A DNA stretch of 64,000 nucleotides from Symbiobacterium thermophilum. Lineage in GTDB: Bacteria; Bacillota; Sulfobacillia; DYFQ01. Positions 42,243-55,268 of the stretch are shown here, piece by piece; within the stretch, counting starts at the first letter, position 1, and each line of letters starts with the position of its first letter. The position numbers and the translations under genes were made by a program. The notes beneath the pieces are model-generated. The model made no database searches and was not told the origin of the DNA. It worked only from the letters and a program-made list of their open reading frames with translations. The stretch spans positions 50,030 to 114,029 of the forward strand of contig DYFQ01000003.1 of the NCBI GenBank assembly GCA_020725105.1, in the 5' to 3' direction.

Positions 42243-43250
42243 CTGACCCCGGCAGCCCGGCTGGCAGCCGCCTGGACGGGACGGGAACCCGACCGGGTTC
42301 CCCGGCTGGAGTTCGGCCTCGAGCCGGGCTTCATCGAAGCCCTGCTCGGACCGGCGGCCCGCCCTGGCCACCGGGTGGCGCGACCCGACCGCCGGGCGGC
42401 TCTCGAGGCGCTGGCCAGACTGGACATCGACGCGGTCTGCGTCAACGTTCAGGAGGCGTTGCTGACGGGCGTCCCGCTGCCCCGCGGGGAGACCGCCCCG
42501 CCCGGCCTCCTCAAAGCCGTCGCCGACTGGCGCGGCAAGGGAGGCCCGGTCGCGTACTGCCTGGTGGACGGCGTCTTCAGCCGGGCCGCGGCGGCGCTGG
42601 GCTTTGAGGCCTTGCTGATGCTGCTCCTGGAAGGGCCGCCGGGGCTGGCCGGGGCGCTCGATCGGGCGGCCGCCGCCGCCACCCGGACGGCCCTGGCCTA
42701 CCTGGACGCCGGCGCCGAGGGGTTGATCGTCGCCGACGACCTGGCCCACGCCGGCGCCCCCTTCGCCTCCCCCACCCTCTTGCGTCGCTGGGTCCTGCCG
42801 CGGCTCGGGGAGGTCGCCGCGGCGGTCCGGGCCCGGGGCGTCCCGTGCGTCTTCCACTCCTGCGGCCAGGTCACCCACCTGGTCGGCGACCTGGCGCGCG
42901 CGGGCTTCGGCGGCCTGCACTCCCTCCAGCCTTCGGCCGGCGTGGACCTGGCGGTCGTGCGGGCCACGGTGGGGCCGGACGTGTGCCTGATGGGCAACGT
43001 GGAACTGGACGACCTCCGGACCCTGGACACCCCCGGGCGGGTCCGGGCGGCGGCGGCCCGGGCGGTGGTCTCAGGCGGCGTCCCGCCGCCCGCTCGGCCT
43101 GACGGCGGCCAGGCCATCCCCACCCGGTTCGTCCTGGCGAGCACCTCCGGGATCATCCGGGCGCAGATCCCCGTCCAACACGCCCTGGCCCTGCGGACGG
43201 CGGACCTGAAGCCCTCGAGGCTGGACCGGCCTGACGGCGCGGCCGGCTAG
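42243..43250 (+). CDS. Uroporphyrinogen decarboxylase (URO-D) family protein
   Basis: A 335-residue TIM-barrel protein. Recognisable parts are IVADDLAHAGAPFASPTLLRRWVLPRL, VFHSCGQVTHLV, GLHSLQPSAGVDL, and CLMGNVELDDL. It is closer to the methyltransferase/unknown URO-D groups than to heme HemE; no haem gene is nearby. The frame has no ATG, GTG or TTG between 42129 and the conserved region. CTG at 42243 has GGAGG (42231-42235) at ideal 7-bp spacing, so a CTG start is likely. A few Ala/Arg-rich loops look divergent. Confidence 0.8.
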   Translation: MTPAARLAAAWTGREPDRVPRLEFGLEPGFIEALLGPAARPGHRVARPDRRAALEALARLDIDAVCVNVQEALLTGVPLPRGETAPPGLLKAVADWRGKGGPVAYCLVDGVFSRAAAALGFEALLMLLLEGPPGLAGALDRAAAAATRTALAYLDAGAEGLIVADDLAHAGAPFASPTLLRRWVLPRLGEVAAAVRARGVPCVFHSCGQVTHLVGDLARAGFGGLHSLQPSAGVDLAVVRATVGPDVCLMGNVELDDLRTLDTPGRVRAAAARAVVSGGVPPPARPDGGQAIPTRFVLASTSGIIRAQIPVQHALALRTADLKPSRLDRPDGAAG

Positions 43251-43379
43251 TCGCCGCCCTCCGTCCCCCCGGCCGCCTCCGGCTTCAACGGCGGCCGCCG
43301 CCAAACCGCCCGGCCCCGGCGCCGCTCCCTCGGGTGGCTCACCCGCGGCGGCGTCCCGCTACCCCGCGCCGGCGGCCTG

Positions 43380-43388
43380 TGGTACGAT
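43380..43388 (+). promoter_or_regulatory. Possible extended -10 promoter for rsgA
   Basis: TGGTACGAT fits TG-n-TAnnAT. It would give a leader of about 260 nt before the rsgA start. No matching -35. Confidence 0.4.
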
Positions 43389-43439
43389 TGCCATGCGCGG
43401 TTTTCTACCACCCAAGCCGGACTCGGGAGGTGGTGCTCC

Positions 43440-43532
43440 ATGCAGGCCGTCATCTGGCAACCGAACCGTACCGGCTTCCGGGGAGCACCGGCCCGGGTCC
43501 GCCCGCCGCGCGCCTCAGCCAGCCTCGCCTGA
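43440..43532 (+). CDS. Possible 30-residue leader peptide upstream of rsgA
   Basis: An ATG with GGGAGG 9 bp upstream opens a 30-codon frame starting MQAVIWQPNRTGF and ending in an Ala/Arg/Pro-rich tail. It lies 52 bp after the -10 element and 125 bp before rsgA. No family is recognised; the good ribosome site is the only support. Confidence 0.3.
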   Translation: MQAVIWQPNRTGFRGAPARVRPPRASASLA

Positions 43533-43657
43533 CGCTCGCCGGGCCAGCCTGGACCGGAAGGCGCAGTGGCGTCGCCCGCCGCGCCCTCCTCGGAAGCACA
43601 CCAAGTGCCGGCTTGAAACCGGTTCCCGGACGCGCTGCTCTGAGGAGGCAAGAAGCC

Positions 43658-44608
43658 TTGCACCATTACGGAACGGTGGTCTGCTCGACACCCGGTCACT
43701 ACCGGGTGAGGGCCGACGGCGGCGGCGACTACTGGTGCGCCCTTCGTCCCGAGCTCCGGCGGACGGCCGAGCGAGACCGGATCCACGGCGTGGACTCGGT
43801 CGTGGTCGGCGACCGGGTAAGCTTCACCGTGCTCGGGGCACCGCCCGGCGGAGGCGCCCCGGGCGCGGGCCGCATCGAAGGCGTCGAGGCCCGCCGGTCG
43901 CGGATCGGCCGCCGCAGGGAGGACGGGCGCGACCGCAGCCGGGCGCGTCCACGCGAGCAGGTGCTGGTGGCCAACGCGGACCTCCTGGTGGTGGTCGTGG
44001 CGGCCGCCAGCCCCCGCCTCAAACCCGGCGTCATCGACCGGCTGTGCCTGCTCGGCAGGTCGGGCGGGGTCGAGCCCCTCATCTGCGTCAACAAGGTGGA
44101 CCTGGCGGACCCGGCCCGGCTGGACCGGGAGCTTCTTCCCTTCCGGCAGGCCGGCTATGCCGTGCACCTGGTCTCGGCGGCCACGGGGGCGGGCCTCCAA
44201 GCCCTGGCGGCCGCCCTCAGGGGGAGGCTCTCGGCCCTGGTCGGGCCGTCCGGGGTGGGCAAGACCTCGCTGGCCAACCGGCTGGTGCCGGACCTGGCGG
44301 CCCAGACCGGGGCGGTCAACGTGAAGACGGGCAAGGGCCGGCACACCACCTCGGCGAGCCTGCTGTACGAGCTTCCCGGCGGCGGCTGGCTGGCCGACAC
44401 TCCCGGCCTGCGGGCCATCGGGTCGGTGTCGGACCCGGCCGGCCCCGGCCTGGGAGGGCACTTTCCCGAGCTCGAGGCCCTGGCCTACGGCTGCCGCTTC
44501 CGCGACTGCAGCCACACCCACGAACCCGGCTGCGCGGTGAAGGCGGCCCTGGAGGAGGGTCAACTGGACCCCCAGGTCTACCGGCGCTACGTCCGGCTGG
44601 GAAAGTAA
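43658..44608 (+). CDS. rsgA: Ribosome small subunit-dependent GTPase RsgA
   Basis: A 316-residue circularly permuted GTPase for 30S maturation. OB-fold N-terminus, G4 CVNKVDLADP, then G1 LVGPSGVGKTSLANRL and G3 LADTPGLRAIG in the permuted order. Zinc motif C-x4-C-x-H-x5-C (CRFRDCSHTHEPGC). TTG at 43658 is set by GAGGAGG 9 bp upstream; nothing conserved lies before it. Its last 22 bp overlap the convergent MFS gene. Confidence 0.95.
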   Translation: MHHYGTVVCSTPGHYRVRADGGGDYWCALRPELRRTAERDRIHGVDSVVVGDRVSFTVLGAPPGGGAPGAGRIEGVEARRSRIGRRREDGRDRSRARPREQVLVANADLLVVVVAAASPRLKPGVIDRLCLLGRSGGVEPLICVNKVDLADPARLDRELLPFRQAGYAVHLVSAATGAGLQALAAALRGRLSALVGPSGVGKTSLANRLVPDLAAQTGAVNVKTGKGRHTTSASLLYELPGGGWLADTPGLRAIGSVSDPAGPGLGGHFPELEALAYGCRFRDCSHTHEPGCAVKAALEEGQLDPQVYRRYVRLGK

Positions 44609-45816
44609 GGCTCGGCGGGGGCCGCGGCGCTGGAACCGGCCGGCCGGGGCCCGGCTACCGGCCGGTCGGGCAGCCGCCGGCCGGCCTCCAGCCACCAGGC
44701 GTACGCGGCGCCCAGCGCCACGACGGCCGCACCCATGAGGAAGGGGACCACGGGGCCGAACCACTCCCAGAGCACGCCGCCGAACACGGGGATGGCCACC
44801 CCGAAGATGTGGTTCACCGTGCTCCCCGCGGCCAGGGTGTGGCGCAACTCCTGGCGGGGCACGATGCGGGCCGCGTGGGTCGAGATGGCGATGGCGAAGC
44901 CGACCAGCACGTTGTCCAGGACGAACAGGCCGTAGGCCACCCAGGCGTTCCGGACCAGGGCATAGCCCAGAAACACCAGGGTGACCAGGCCGAACTTGAG
45001 CCGCAGCGCCCGGAGGTCGCCCAGCCGGTCGACCAGCCGGCCGATGTACGGGCGGGTGTAGATGGCCATGACGCTGTGGACCAGCATCAGGCCGGCCATC
45101 ACGTGCACCGGCGTCCCGTAGATGCGGACCAGGGCGAAGGTGGCGAAGGTGAGCACCATGTGGCGGCGGGCGCCTTCCACCAGGTTGAAGACGTAGTACG
45201 AAAGGTATTGCCGCTTGAGGACGAAGCGGTTGGGGTCGGCGCCGCCCGAGACGGGCTTCAGCCTGAGGGCAAGAGCGGCTCCGGCCAGCCCCGCCAGGCC
45301 GGCAATGGGGAAGAAGGCCCGCACGGGCAGGCGGGCACCCAGCAGCCAGACCAGGGCCGTGCCGGCCACCAGGGCGAGGGCCTGGGCGCTGTTCAGTTGG
45401 CCCAGGCGGGTCCCCCGCGCGGCCGGGCCGGCCTCCTTCAGGACGATGGCCTCCTGGACGATGAACCACAGGTGAAAGCCGACGCTCATCACCAGGGTCG
45501 CCACGACCACGCCCGAGAAGGCGGTCATGCCGGCGTAGAGCCAGATGCCGGCGGCCATCAACGCCGTGCAGCCCACGTAGAGCCGGTGCTCGGGGAACCG
45601 GCCGGTGGCCACGGCCAGCAGGATTGTCAGCAGCCCCGGAAGCTCCCGGAACCCCTCCAGCAGGCCGAACTGGCCGGGGCCGATGCCCAGTTCCTGCCCG
45701 GCGAAGTTGGCGTAGACGGCCCTGAAGACGCCGAAGGAGAGAAAGGCCAGCAGCGCTGACCCGAAGAGCGTCCGGAACTCACGGTCGATCTTCAACTGCT
45801 CCCCATCACCCGCCAT
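44587..45816 (-). CDS. MFS transporter
   Basis: A 409-residue membrane protein with about 12 hydrophobic segments and a major-facilitator layout. The loop between TM2 and TM3 is partially conserved (VATGRFPEHRLYVG), and the second half shows YTRPYIGRLVDRLGDLRALRLKF. The substrate is unknown. The start (ATG 45816) overlaps the end of ileS by 11 bp, so it is probably cotranscribed and under the same T-box. Confidence 0.8.
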   Translation of the reverse strand: MAGDGEQLKIDREFRTLFGSALLAFLSFGVFRAVYANFAGQELGIGPGQFGLLEGFRELPGLLTILLAVATGRFPEHRLYVGCTALMAAGIWLYAGMTAFSGVVVATLVMSVGFHLWFIVQEAIVLKEAGPAARGTRLGQLNSAQALALVAGTALVWLLGARLPVRAFFPIAGLAGLAGAALALRLKPVSGGADPNRFVLKRQYLSYYVFNLVEGARRHMVLTFATFALVRIYGTPVHVMAGLMLVHSVMAIYTRPYIGRLVDRLGDLRALRLKFGLVTLVFLGYALVRNAWVAYGLFVLDNVLVGFAIAISTHAARIVPRQELRHTLAAGSTVNHIFGVAIPVFGGVLWEWFGPVVPFLMGAAVVALGAAYAWWLEAGRRLPDRPVAGPRPAGSSAAAPAEPYFPSRT

Positions 45817-48800
45817 CCCGCAGCCGGCGAAGACCGGCTCCGGTCCTCTGGCCGGCGCGCCGGCTCCCGGTCCTTTCGCCGGCCGGCCATGATTCGCCTG
45901 CCGATAGAGTCGCCGCCTCTCTCGCCCGGCGCTTCGTCCGGCGCCGGGAGGGGCTGCCGTCCGCCCGGGTGGCCGCCCGGCGCACGCCCAGCCAGGCGTG
46001 ATCACCGTCGATGTCGACCCGGACCCCCCGGTCGCCCCGCCAGCCGGCCGGCTCCTCGGTGCCCAGCTCGAGCCGGCGGGCCAGGGTCTCCCGGCGGATG
46101 GTGTCGGCATGAAGCTCCGCCGCCCGGCGCAGGTCCCCACCTGCCGCCACAAAGAGTTCGATCCGGTCCTCGACCCGGTAGCCCGCCTCCTTGCGCAGGC
46201 GCTGGACGCGGTTCACGAGTTCCCTGGCCAGGCCCTCCAGGCGCAGTTCGGGGGTCACCTCCACGCGGAGGGCCACCGCCCTGCCCCCGTCCCGCTCCAC
46301 CACGTACTCCCGGCGGTCGTGGTAGGCAGCCGGGTCGGTGTCGACCCTGACCTGCCTGACGTTGAGTTCGGCCTGAAGTTCGGCCAGGAGTTCGCGGCCC
46401 AGCGGGCTATCGGGGTCGAGGGCGGCCAGGTCGGACCCCGTTCCCGCCAGCACCAGTTCGGCCAGGGGCTGGCGCACCCTGAGCCTGGCCCTGGTGCGGG
46501 CCGCCCGCCCCAGCGCCACGTAGGCCCGGACGGTGGCCATGGCCGCCTCGAGGCCGGGGTCGAGGCGGGCGGGGTCGGGCTGGGGGTAGTCGGTCAGGTG
46601 GACGCTGGGCGGTGCCCCGGGCTCCACCCGGGCCACCAGGTTCAGGTAGAGGGCCTCGGCCAGAAACGGGGTGAACGGCGCCAGCAACCGGGCGAGGGTC
46701 ACCAGCGCCTCGTACAGCGTCAGGTAGGCCGCCGTCTTGTCCCCACCGGCCAGCCCGTCCGGGTCGGTCGGAGCCTCGGGCCCGGCGTCAGCGTCGCCCC
46801 GCCAGAAGCGCCGCCGGCTCCGCCGCACGTACCAGTTGGACACGTCGTCCACCAGGGACGCGATGGCCCGGGCGGCCGCCGCCACGTCGTAGGCCTCGAG
46901 CCCCTGGCCGGCCTCCCCGGCGGTCCGGTGGACCCGGGAAAGCAGCCAGCGGTCCATGGCCGGCCGCGCCGCCGGATCGGTCCCGGGCCCTCCCGCGGCC
47001 CGTACAGCCACCGGGTCGAAGCCGTCCAGGTCCGCGTAGAGCACGAAGAAGGCGTAGGTGTTCCAGAGGGTGTCCAGGGTCTGCCGCCGGAACTCCGCAA
47101 TGTTCTTCAGCGAAAAGCGCTTGGGGTACCAGGGCGGGCTCGAGACGCAGAGAAACCAGCGCAGGGCGTCGGCCCCGTGCCGGTCGATGACTTCCCAGGG
47201 GTCGAGCACGTTCCCCTTGTGCTTGGACATCTTCCGGCCAGCCTCGTCCAGGCCGAACTCGGTGCAGAGCACGCTGCGGTAGGCGGTGGCGTCAAACAGG
47301 GCCACCGCCTCCGCCAGCAGGCTGTAGAACCAGCCCCGGGTCTGGTCGATGGCCTCGCAGATGAAGTCGGCCGGAAACTCGGCCGCGAACTCCCGCCGGC
47401 CCTCGAAGGGGTAGTGGTGCTGGGCAAAGGGCATGGCGCCCGAGTCGTACCAGCAGTCGATGACCTCCGGCACCCGCCGCATGTCGCCGCCACAGGACGG
47501 ACAGGCCAGCAGCACCCCGTCGATGGCCGGCTTGTGGAGGTCGAAGCCCTCGGCCGGCGGCAGGGTTCCGGGCCGGGCCAGGGCGCGAAGTTCGGCCACG
47601 CTGCCCACGCACTGGACCGCGCCGCACCCGCCACACCGCCACAGAGGAAGCGGCGTCCCCCAGTAGCGCTCCCGGGACAGACACCAGTCCACCACGCTTT
47701 CCAGGAAGTTGCCGAAGCGCCCGTCCCGCAGGTGCTCGGGCACCCACCGGACGCCCGCGTTGTGGGCCAGCAGGCGGTCACGCAAGGCGGTCATCCGGAC
47801 GAACCAGGCCGTCCGGGCGTAGTAGAGCAGCGGGCTGTCGCAGCGCCAGCAGAAGGGGTAGGTGTGTACCACCGTGCCGGCCCGGTAGAGCAACCCCCGG
47901 GCGTCCAGGTCGGCGACGATGTCCGGGTCGGCCTCCTTCACGAACCGGCCCCGCCAGGGGCCGACGGCCTCCGTGAACCTTCCCGCCTCGTCCACGGGCA
48001 GGAACACCGGCAGGCCGTGGGCCTGCCCCAGCCGCAGGTCGGCCTCACCGAAGCCCGGCGCCACGTGGACGAGCCCGGTGCCGTCCTCGAGACTCACGAA
48101 GTCCGCCGGGTGCACCCGGAAGCACTCCCGGCCCGCCTGCCGCCGGAAGAAGTCGAAGGGCGGCCGGTAGGCCAGGCCGGCGAGGTCCCGGCCCGGCACC
48201 TCGGCCAGTACCCGCCAGTCCCCGCCCTCGCCGAGGACGGCTTCCAGCCGGGCGGCCGCCAGGACCAGCCGCTCGGTCCGCTGTTGGCCGCCGCCCGCGC
48301 CACCGTCCACTTCCACCAGCGCGTACGTGGCCCCGGGGGCCACCGCCACCGCCACGTTGCTCGGCAGGGTCCACGGGGTGGTGGTCCACACCAGGAGCGA
48401 GGCGCCGGCCCACTCGCCCGTGCCCGCCGGCGCGGGTTCGTCTTCCGCCGGGGGAAACCGCACCAGGACCGACGGATCTTCTGTCTCGGCGTAGCCCTGG
48501 GCCACCTCGTGGCTGGAAAGGGAAGTCCCGCACCGGGGGCAGTAGGGGACGACTTTGTAGCCCTCGTAGAGCAGCCCCTTGTCCCACAGGCGCCGCAGCG
48601 ACCACCAGACCGACTCGATGTAGTCGTTGGAGCAGGTCACGTAGGCGTGGTCCAGATCGAGCCAGAAGCCGATGCGCTCGGTGAGCCGCGCCCACTCCCG
48701 CTCGTAGCGGAACACCGACTCCCGGCAGCGGGCCACGAACTCGGCCACCCCGTAGGCCTCGATGTCTGCCTTGCTCTTCAGACCCAGTTCCTTCTCGACC

Positions 48801-49093
48801 TCGAGTTCCACCGGCAGGCCGTGGGTGTCCCAGCCGGCCTTGCGGGGCGTGTAGTAGCCCCGCATGGTCTTGTACCGGAGGACAAGGTCTTTCATGGCGC
48901 GGGGGATCACGTGGCCGACGTGGGGCAGGCCGTTGGCCGTGGGCGGGCCCTCGTAGAAGACAAAGGCGGGCCGCCCCCGCCGTAGTTCCATGGCCTGTTG
49001 CACCACGGCCTCGCGCTTCCAGAAGGCCAGAACTTCCTCCTCCAGCCTGGCGAAGTCGACCTTCGGCTCGACCGGCAGAAAACGGCTTGCCAC
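45806..49093 (-). CDS. ileS: Isoleucyl-tRNA synthetase, type 2
   Basis: A 1,095-residue class I synthetase. Catalytic motifs GLPHVGHVIPRAMKD (HIGH) and KMSKHKGN (KMSKS); the connective editing domain contains VWTTTPWTLPSN and DGTGLVHVAPGFGEAD. YKVVPYCPRCGTSLSSHEVAQGYAE is typical of the eukaryote-like type 2 group, often resistant to mupirocin (family knowledge). A basic tail of about 55 residues (RADGSPSRRRTKRRAREA) extends the C-terminus. GTG at 49093 has a perfect GGAGGT 8 bp upstream. Controlled by the T-box just upstream. Confidence 0.96.
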   Translation of the reverse strand: MASRFLPVEPKVDFARLEEEVLAFWKREAVVQQAMELRRGRPAFVFYEGPPTANGLPHVGHVIPRAMKDLVLRYKTMRGYYTPRKAGWDTHGLPVELEVEKELGLKSKADIEAYGVAEFVARCRESVFRYEREWARLTERIGFWLDLDHAYVTCSNDYIESVWWSLRRLWDKGLLYEGYKVVPYCPRCGTSLSSHEVAQGYAETEDPSVLVRFPPAEDEPAPAGTGEWAGASLLVWTTTPWTLPSNVAVAVAPGATYALVEVDGGAGGGQQRTERLVLAAARLEAVLGEGGDWRVLAEVPGRDLAGLAYRPPFDFFRRQAGRECFRVHPADFVSLEDGTGLVHVAPGFGEADLRLGQAHGLPVFLPVDEAGRFTEAVGPWRGRFVKEADPDIVADLDARGLLYRAGTVVHTYPFCWRCDSPLLYYARTAWFVRMTALRDRLLAHNAGVRWVPEHLRDGRFGNFLESVVDWCLSRERYWGTPLPLWRCGGCGAVQCVGSVAELRALARPGTLPPAEGFDLHKPAIDGVLLACPSCGGDMRRVPEVIDCWYDSGAMPFAQHHYPFEGRREFAAEFPADFICEAIDQTRGWFYSLLAEAVALFDATAYRSVLCTEFGLDEAGRKMSKHKGNVLDPWEVIDRHGADALRWFLCVSSPPWYPKRFSLKNIAEFRRQTLDTLWNTYAFFVLYADLDGFDPVAVRAAGGPGTDPAARPAMDRWLLSRVHRTAGEAGQGLEAYDVAAAARAIASLVDDVSNWYVRRSRRRFWRGDADAGPEAPTDPDGLAGGDKTAAYLTLYEALVTLARLLAPFTPFLAEALYLNLVARVEPGAPPSVHLTDYPQPDPARLDPGLEAAMATVRAYVALGRAARTRARLRVRQPLAELVLAGTGSDLAALDPDSPLGRELLAELQAELNVRQVRVDTDPAAYHDRREYVVERDGGRAVALRVEVTPELRLEGLARELVNRVQRLRKEAGYRVEDRIELFVAAGGDLRRAAELHADTIRRETLARRLELGTEEPAGWRGDRGVRVDIDGDHAWLGVRRAATRADGSPSRRRTKRRAREAATLSAGESWPAGERTGSRRAGQRTGAGLRRLRDGG

Positions 49094-49150
49094 GGTTCAA
49101 GACCTCCTTACTGGCCGGCCCCCTGGCCCACGCCGGCCCGGGAAAGTTGA

Positions 49151-49176
49151 AGCCCCCGTCCCATGGGACGGGGGCT
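49151..49176 (-). terminator. T-box terminator hairpin of ileS
   Basis: An 11-bp perfect GC stem (AGCCCCCGTCCC with its complement) with an ATG-sized loop, 58 bp before ileS. It follows the antiterminator core GGGTGGTACCGCG, with which its 5' strand competes. The T-run behind it is poor (TTCAACTTT). Confidence 0.85.
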
Positions 49177-49467
49177 CTGCCCGCGGTACCACCCGGATTG
49201 GCCCGCAAGCCGCACGGTTCGCGGTCAAACCATGCCCTGCGGGGCCCGCTCTTCAGGGTACGGCGCCTTGGCGCTTATACCCCCTCCCGGATAACGGCGG
49301 GAGCGTCCGTCCGAGCCTACTCTCCGCGGCACGAGGCGTGGCCGGATTTCGGTCGGCGGCTGCCGGGGAGATCTTCACCCGCGCCCGGTACGCCGGGCTT
49401 GCACCGTCCCCGGCTCGCTTGGCCTCGGGAGCGGGCTACTCTTCCCCATCATGGCCGGTGTCTGATT
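49151..49467 (-). promoter_or_regulatory. Isoleucine T-box leader
   Basis: Minus-strand leader of about 315 nt. The T-box sequence GGGTGGTACCGCG (49194-49182) is exact and pairs with the CCA end of uncharged tRNA. The 5' Stem I region includes a GGTGCAAG-type distal segment and GGGTGAAGATCTCCCC, in which ATC (49372-49370) is the specifier codon for isoleucine. When isoleucine runs short, uncharged tRNA(Ile) stabilises the antiterminator and ileS is transcribed. Confidence 0.93.
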
Positions 49468-49473
49468 GCCCGA

Positions 49474-49503
49474 ATTCTAGCACGGGCGCGCCCGGCGGGT
49501 CAA
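49474..49503 (-). promoter_or_regulatory. Sigma-A promoter of the ileS T-box
   Basis: Minus-strand TTGACC (49503-49498), 18-bp spacer, TAGAAT (49479-49474). It starts the T-box leader and lies 36 bp after the end of the protease gene. Confidence 0.7.
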
Positions 49504-49538
49504 TGGGCGCCGCCCCCCGGCCGGCCCTCGGGCCCGGC

Positions 49539-51224
<1,686 letters not shown>

Positions 51225-51303
51225 CCAACCACTTCCCTTGCTGGAAAAATATGGTCATGCGCAATATACGCGGCGCGCGCGGGAATTCCTGCCGCAGGCC
51301 ACC

Positions 51304-54575
<3,272 letters not shown>

Positions 54576-54579
<4 letters not shown>

Positions 54580-55043
54580 TCGCCCTCCCCCCTTCCCGCC
54601 AGCCGCTCCAGGATGGCCACCAGCCGCTCCAGGTCGGCGGGGGCCAGGTCCGCGCAGAAGCGCTCCAGCATCGCCTGGCGCCTGATCCTCGCCGCTTCGA
54701 AGGCCTGCCGACCCCGGGGCGCCAGACTTACCCAGACCCGGCGCCGGTCCCGGGAACCGCGCCGCCTGGTAACCAGGCCGGCCCGCGCCAGGCGATCGAG
54801 CAGCGCCGTGACGGCGCTCAGGGTCACGCCCAGCGCCTCGGCCACCTCGCCGACGGTGGCGCGCCCCCGGGCGTGAAGGACCTGGAGGACCCGGTACTGT
54901 CCGATGGTGACCCCGGCTTCCACTTCCGGGCTCAGCGCCGAGCCGAGCCGGCGCACGACACCCCAGAATCCCTCCTCCAAGCGTTGCAGGGTCGCGGGGC
55001 TGTGCACCCGGGGGCCACCTCCCGGCCGGCGCGGCAAAGCCAC
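54576..55043 (-). CDS. MarR-family transcriptional regulator
   Basis: A 155-residue winged-helix protein: GQYRVLQVLHARGRATVGEVAEALGVTLSAVTALLDRLARAGLVTRRRGSRDRRRVWVSLAPRG is the MarR core with its wing (DRR). Coupled to the RND pump, it probably represses the marR-RND operon and releases it on ligand binding. The start is GTG at 55043 without an obvious ribosome site, suggesting a short or leaderless transcript. Confidence 0.9.
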
Positions 55044-55047
55044 GCCG

Positions 55048-55080
55048 AATAGTTAAGGCATTGAAATATTAGTGCCCTTA
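55048..55080 (-). promoter_or_regulatory. Likely MarR operator/promoter
   Basis: An AT-rich island. TAAGGCA (55054-55060) and TGCCCTTA (55073-55080) form an inverted repeat with one extra base, spanning TAATAT on the minus strand (55071-55066), a -10 candidate. A 14-bp GC palindrome (CGGGGCATGCCCCG) lies just upstream at 55095-55108. This layout fits autorepression by the adjacent MarR protein. Confidence 0.5.
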
Positions 55081-55159
55081 GGTAGTTTTCCTGCCGGGGC
55101 ATGCCCCGCCAGCCCAGGCCGGGGCGAGAGCGCCAAATGCGGCCGGCTGTGAGGAAAGA

Positions 55160-55219
55160 CAAGGAAAAAAGAAAGAAGTCGGTGGCCATGGCTCGCGGCC
55201 TCCGAGGAGGGTGGCCACC
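55160..55219 (-). terminator. Intrinsic terminator of acs
   Basis: On the minus strand GGTGGCCA (55219-55212) pairs with TGGCCACC (55188-55181), with an inner GC hairpin, followed by a pyrimidine tract ending in six T (CTTTCTTTTTT). It lies 50 bp after the acs stop and separates acs from marR. Confidence 0.8.
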
Positions 55220-55268
55220 ACTCGTCGGGCCGGTGACCCGGCCGCAACACCGGCTCCGGAGCGGTCAG

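Larger units (their letters stand above)
43251..43657 (+). other. 407-bp gap: rsgA leader
   Basis: Between the URO-D gene and rsgA. It holds an extended -10 element (43380-43388) and a possible 30-codon leader ORF (43440-43532). The remainder is GC-rich with no T-box, riboswitch or terminator that I can recognise. Confidence 0.5.

Noticed and set aside
43247..45469. 740-codon minus-strand open frame over rsgA and the MFS gene
   Set aside because: Two real genes (RsgA and the transporter) occupy the region in other frames; the product is low-complexity.
45998..48985. 995-codon plus-strand open frame opposite ileS
   Set aside because: Antisense shadow of a well-conserved gene, with His/Gly/Pro-rich sequence and no ribosome site.
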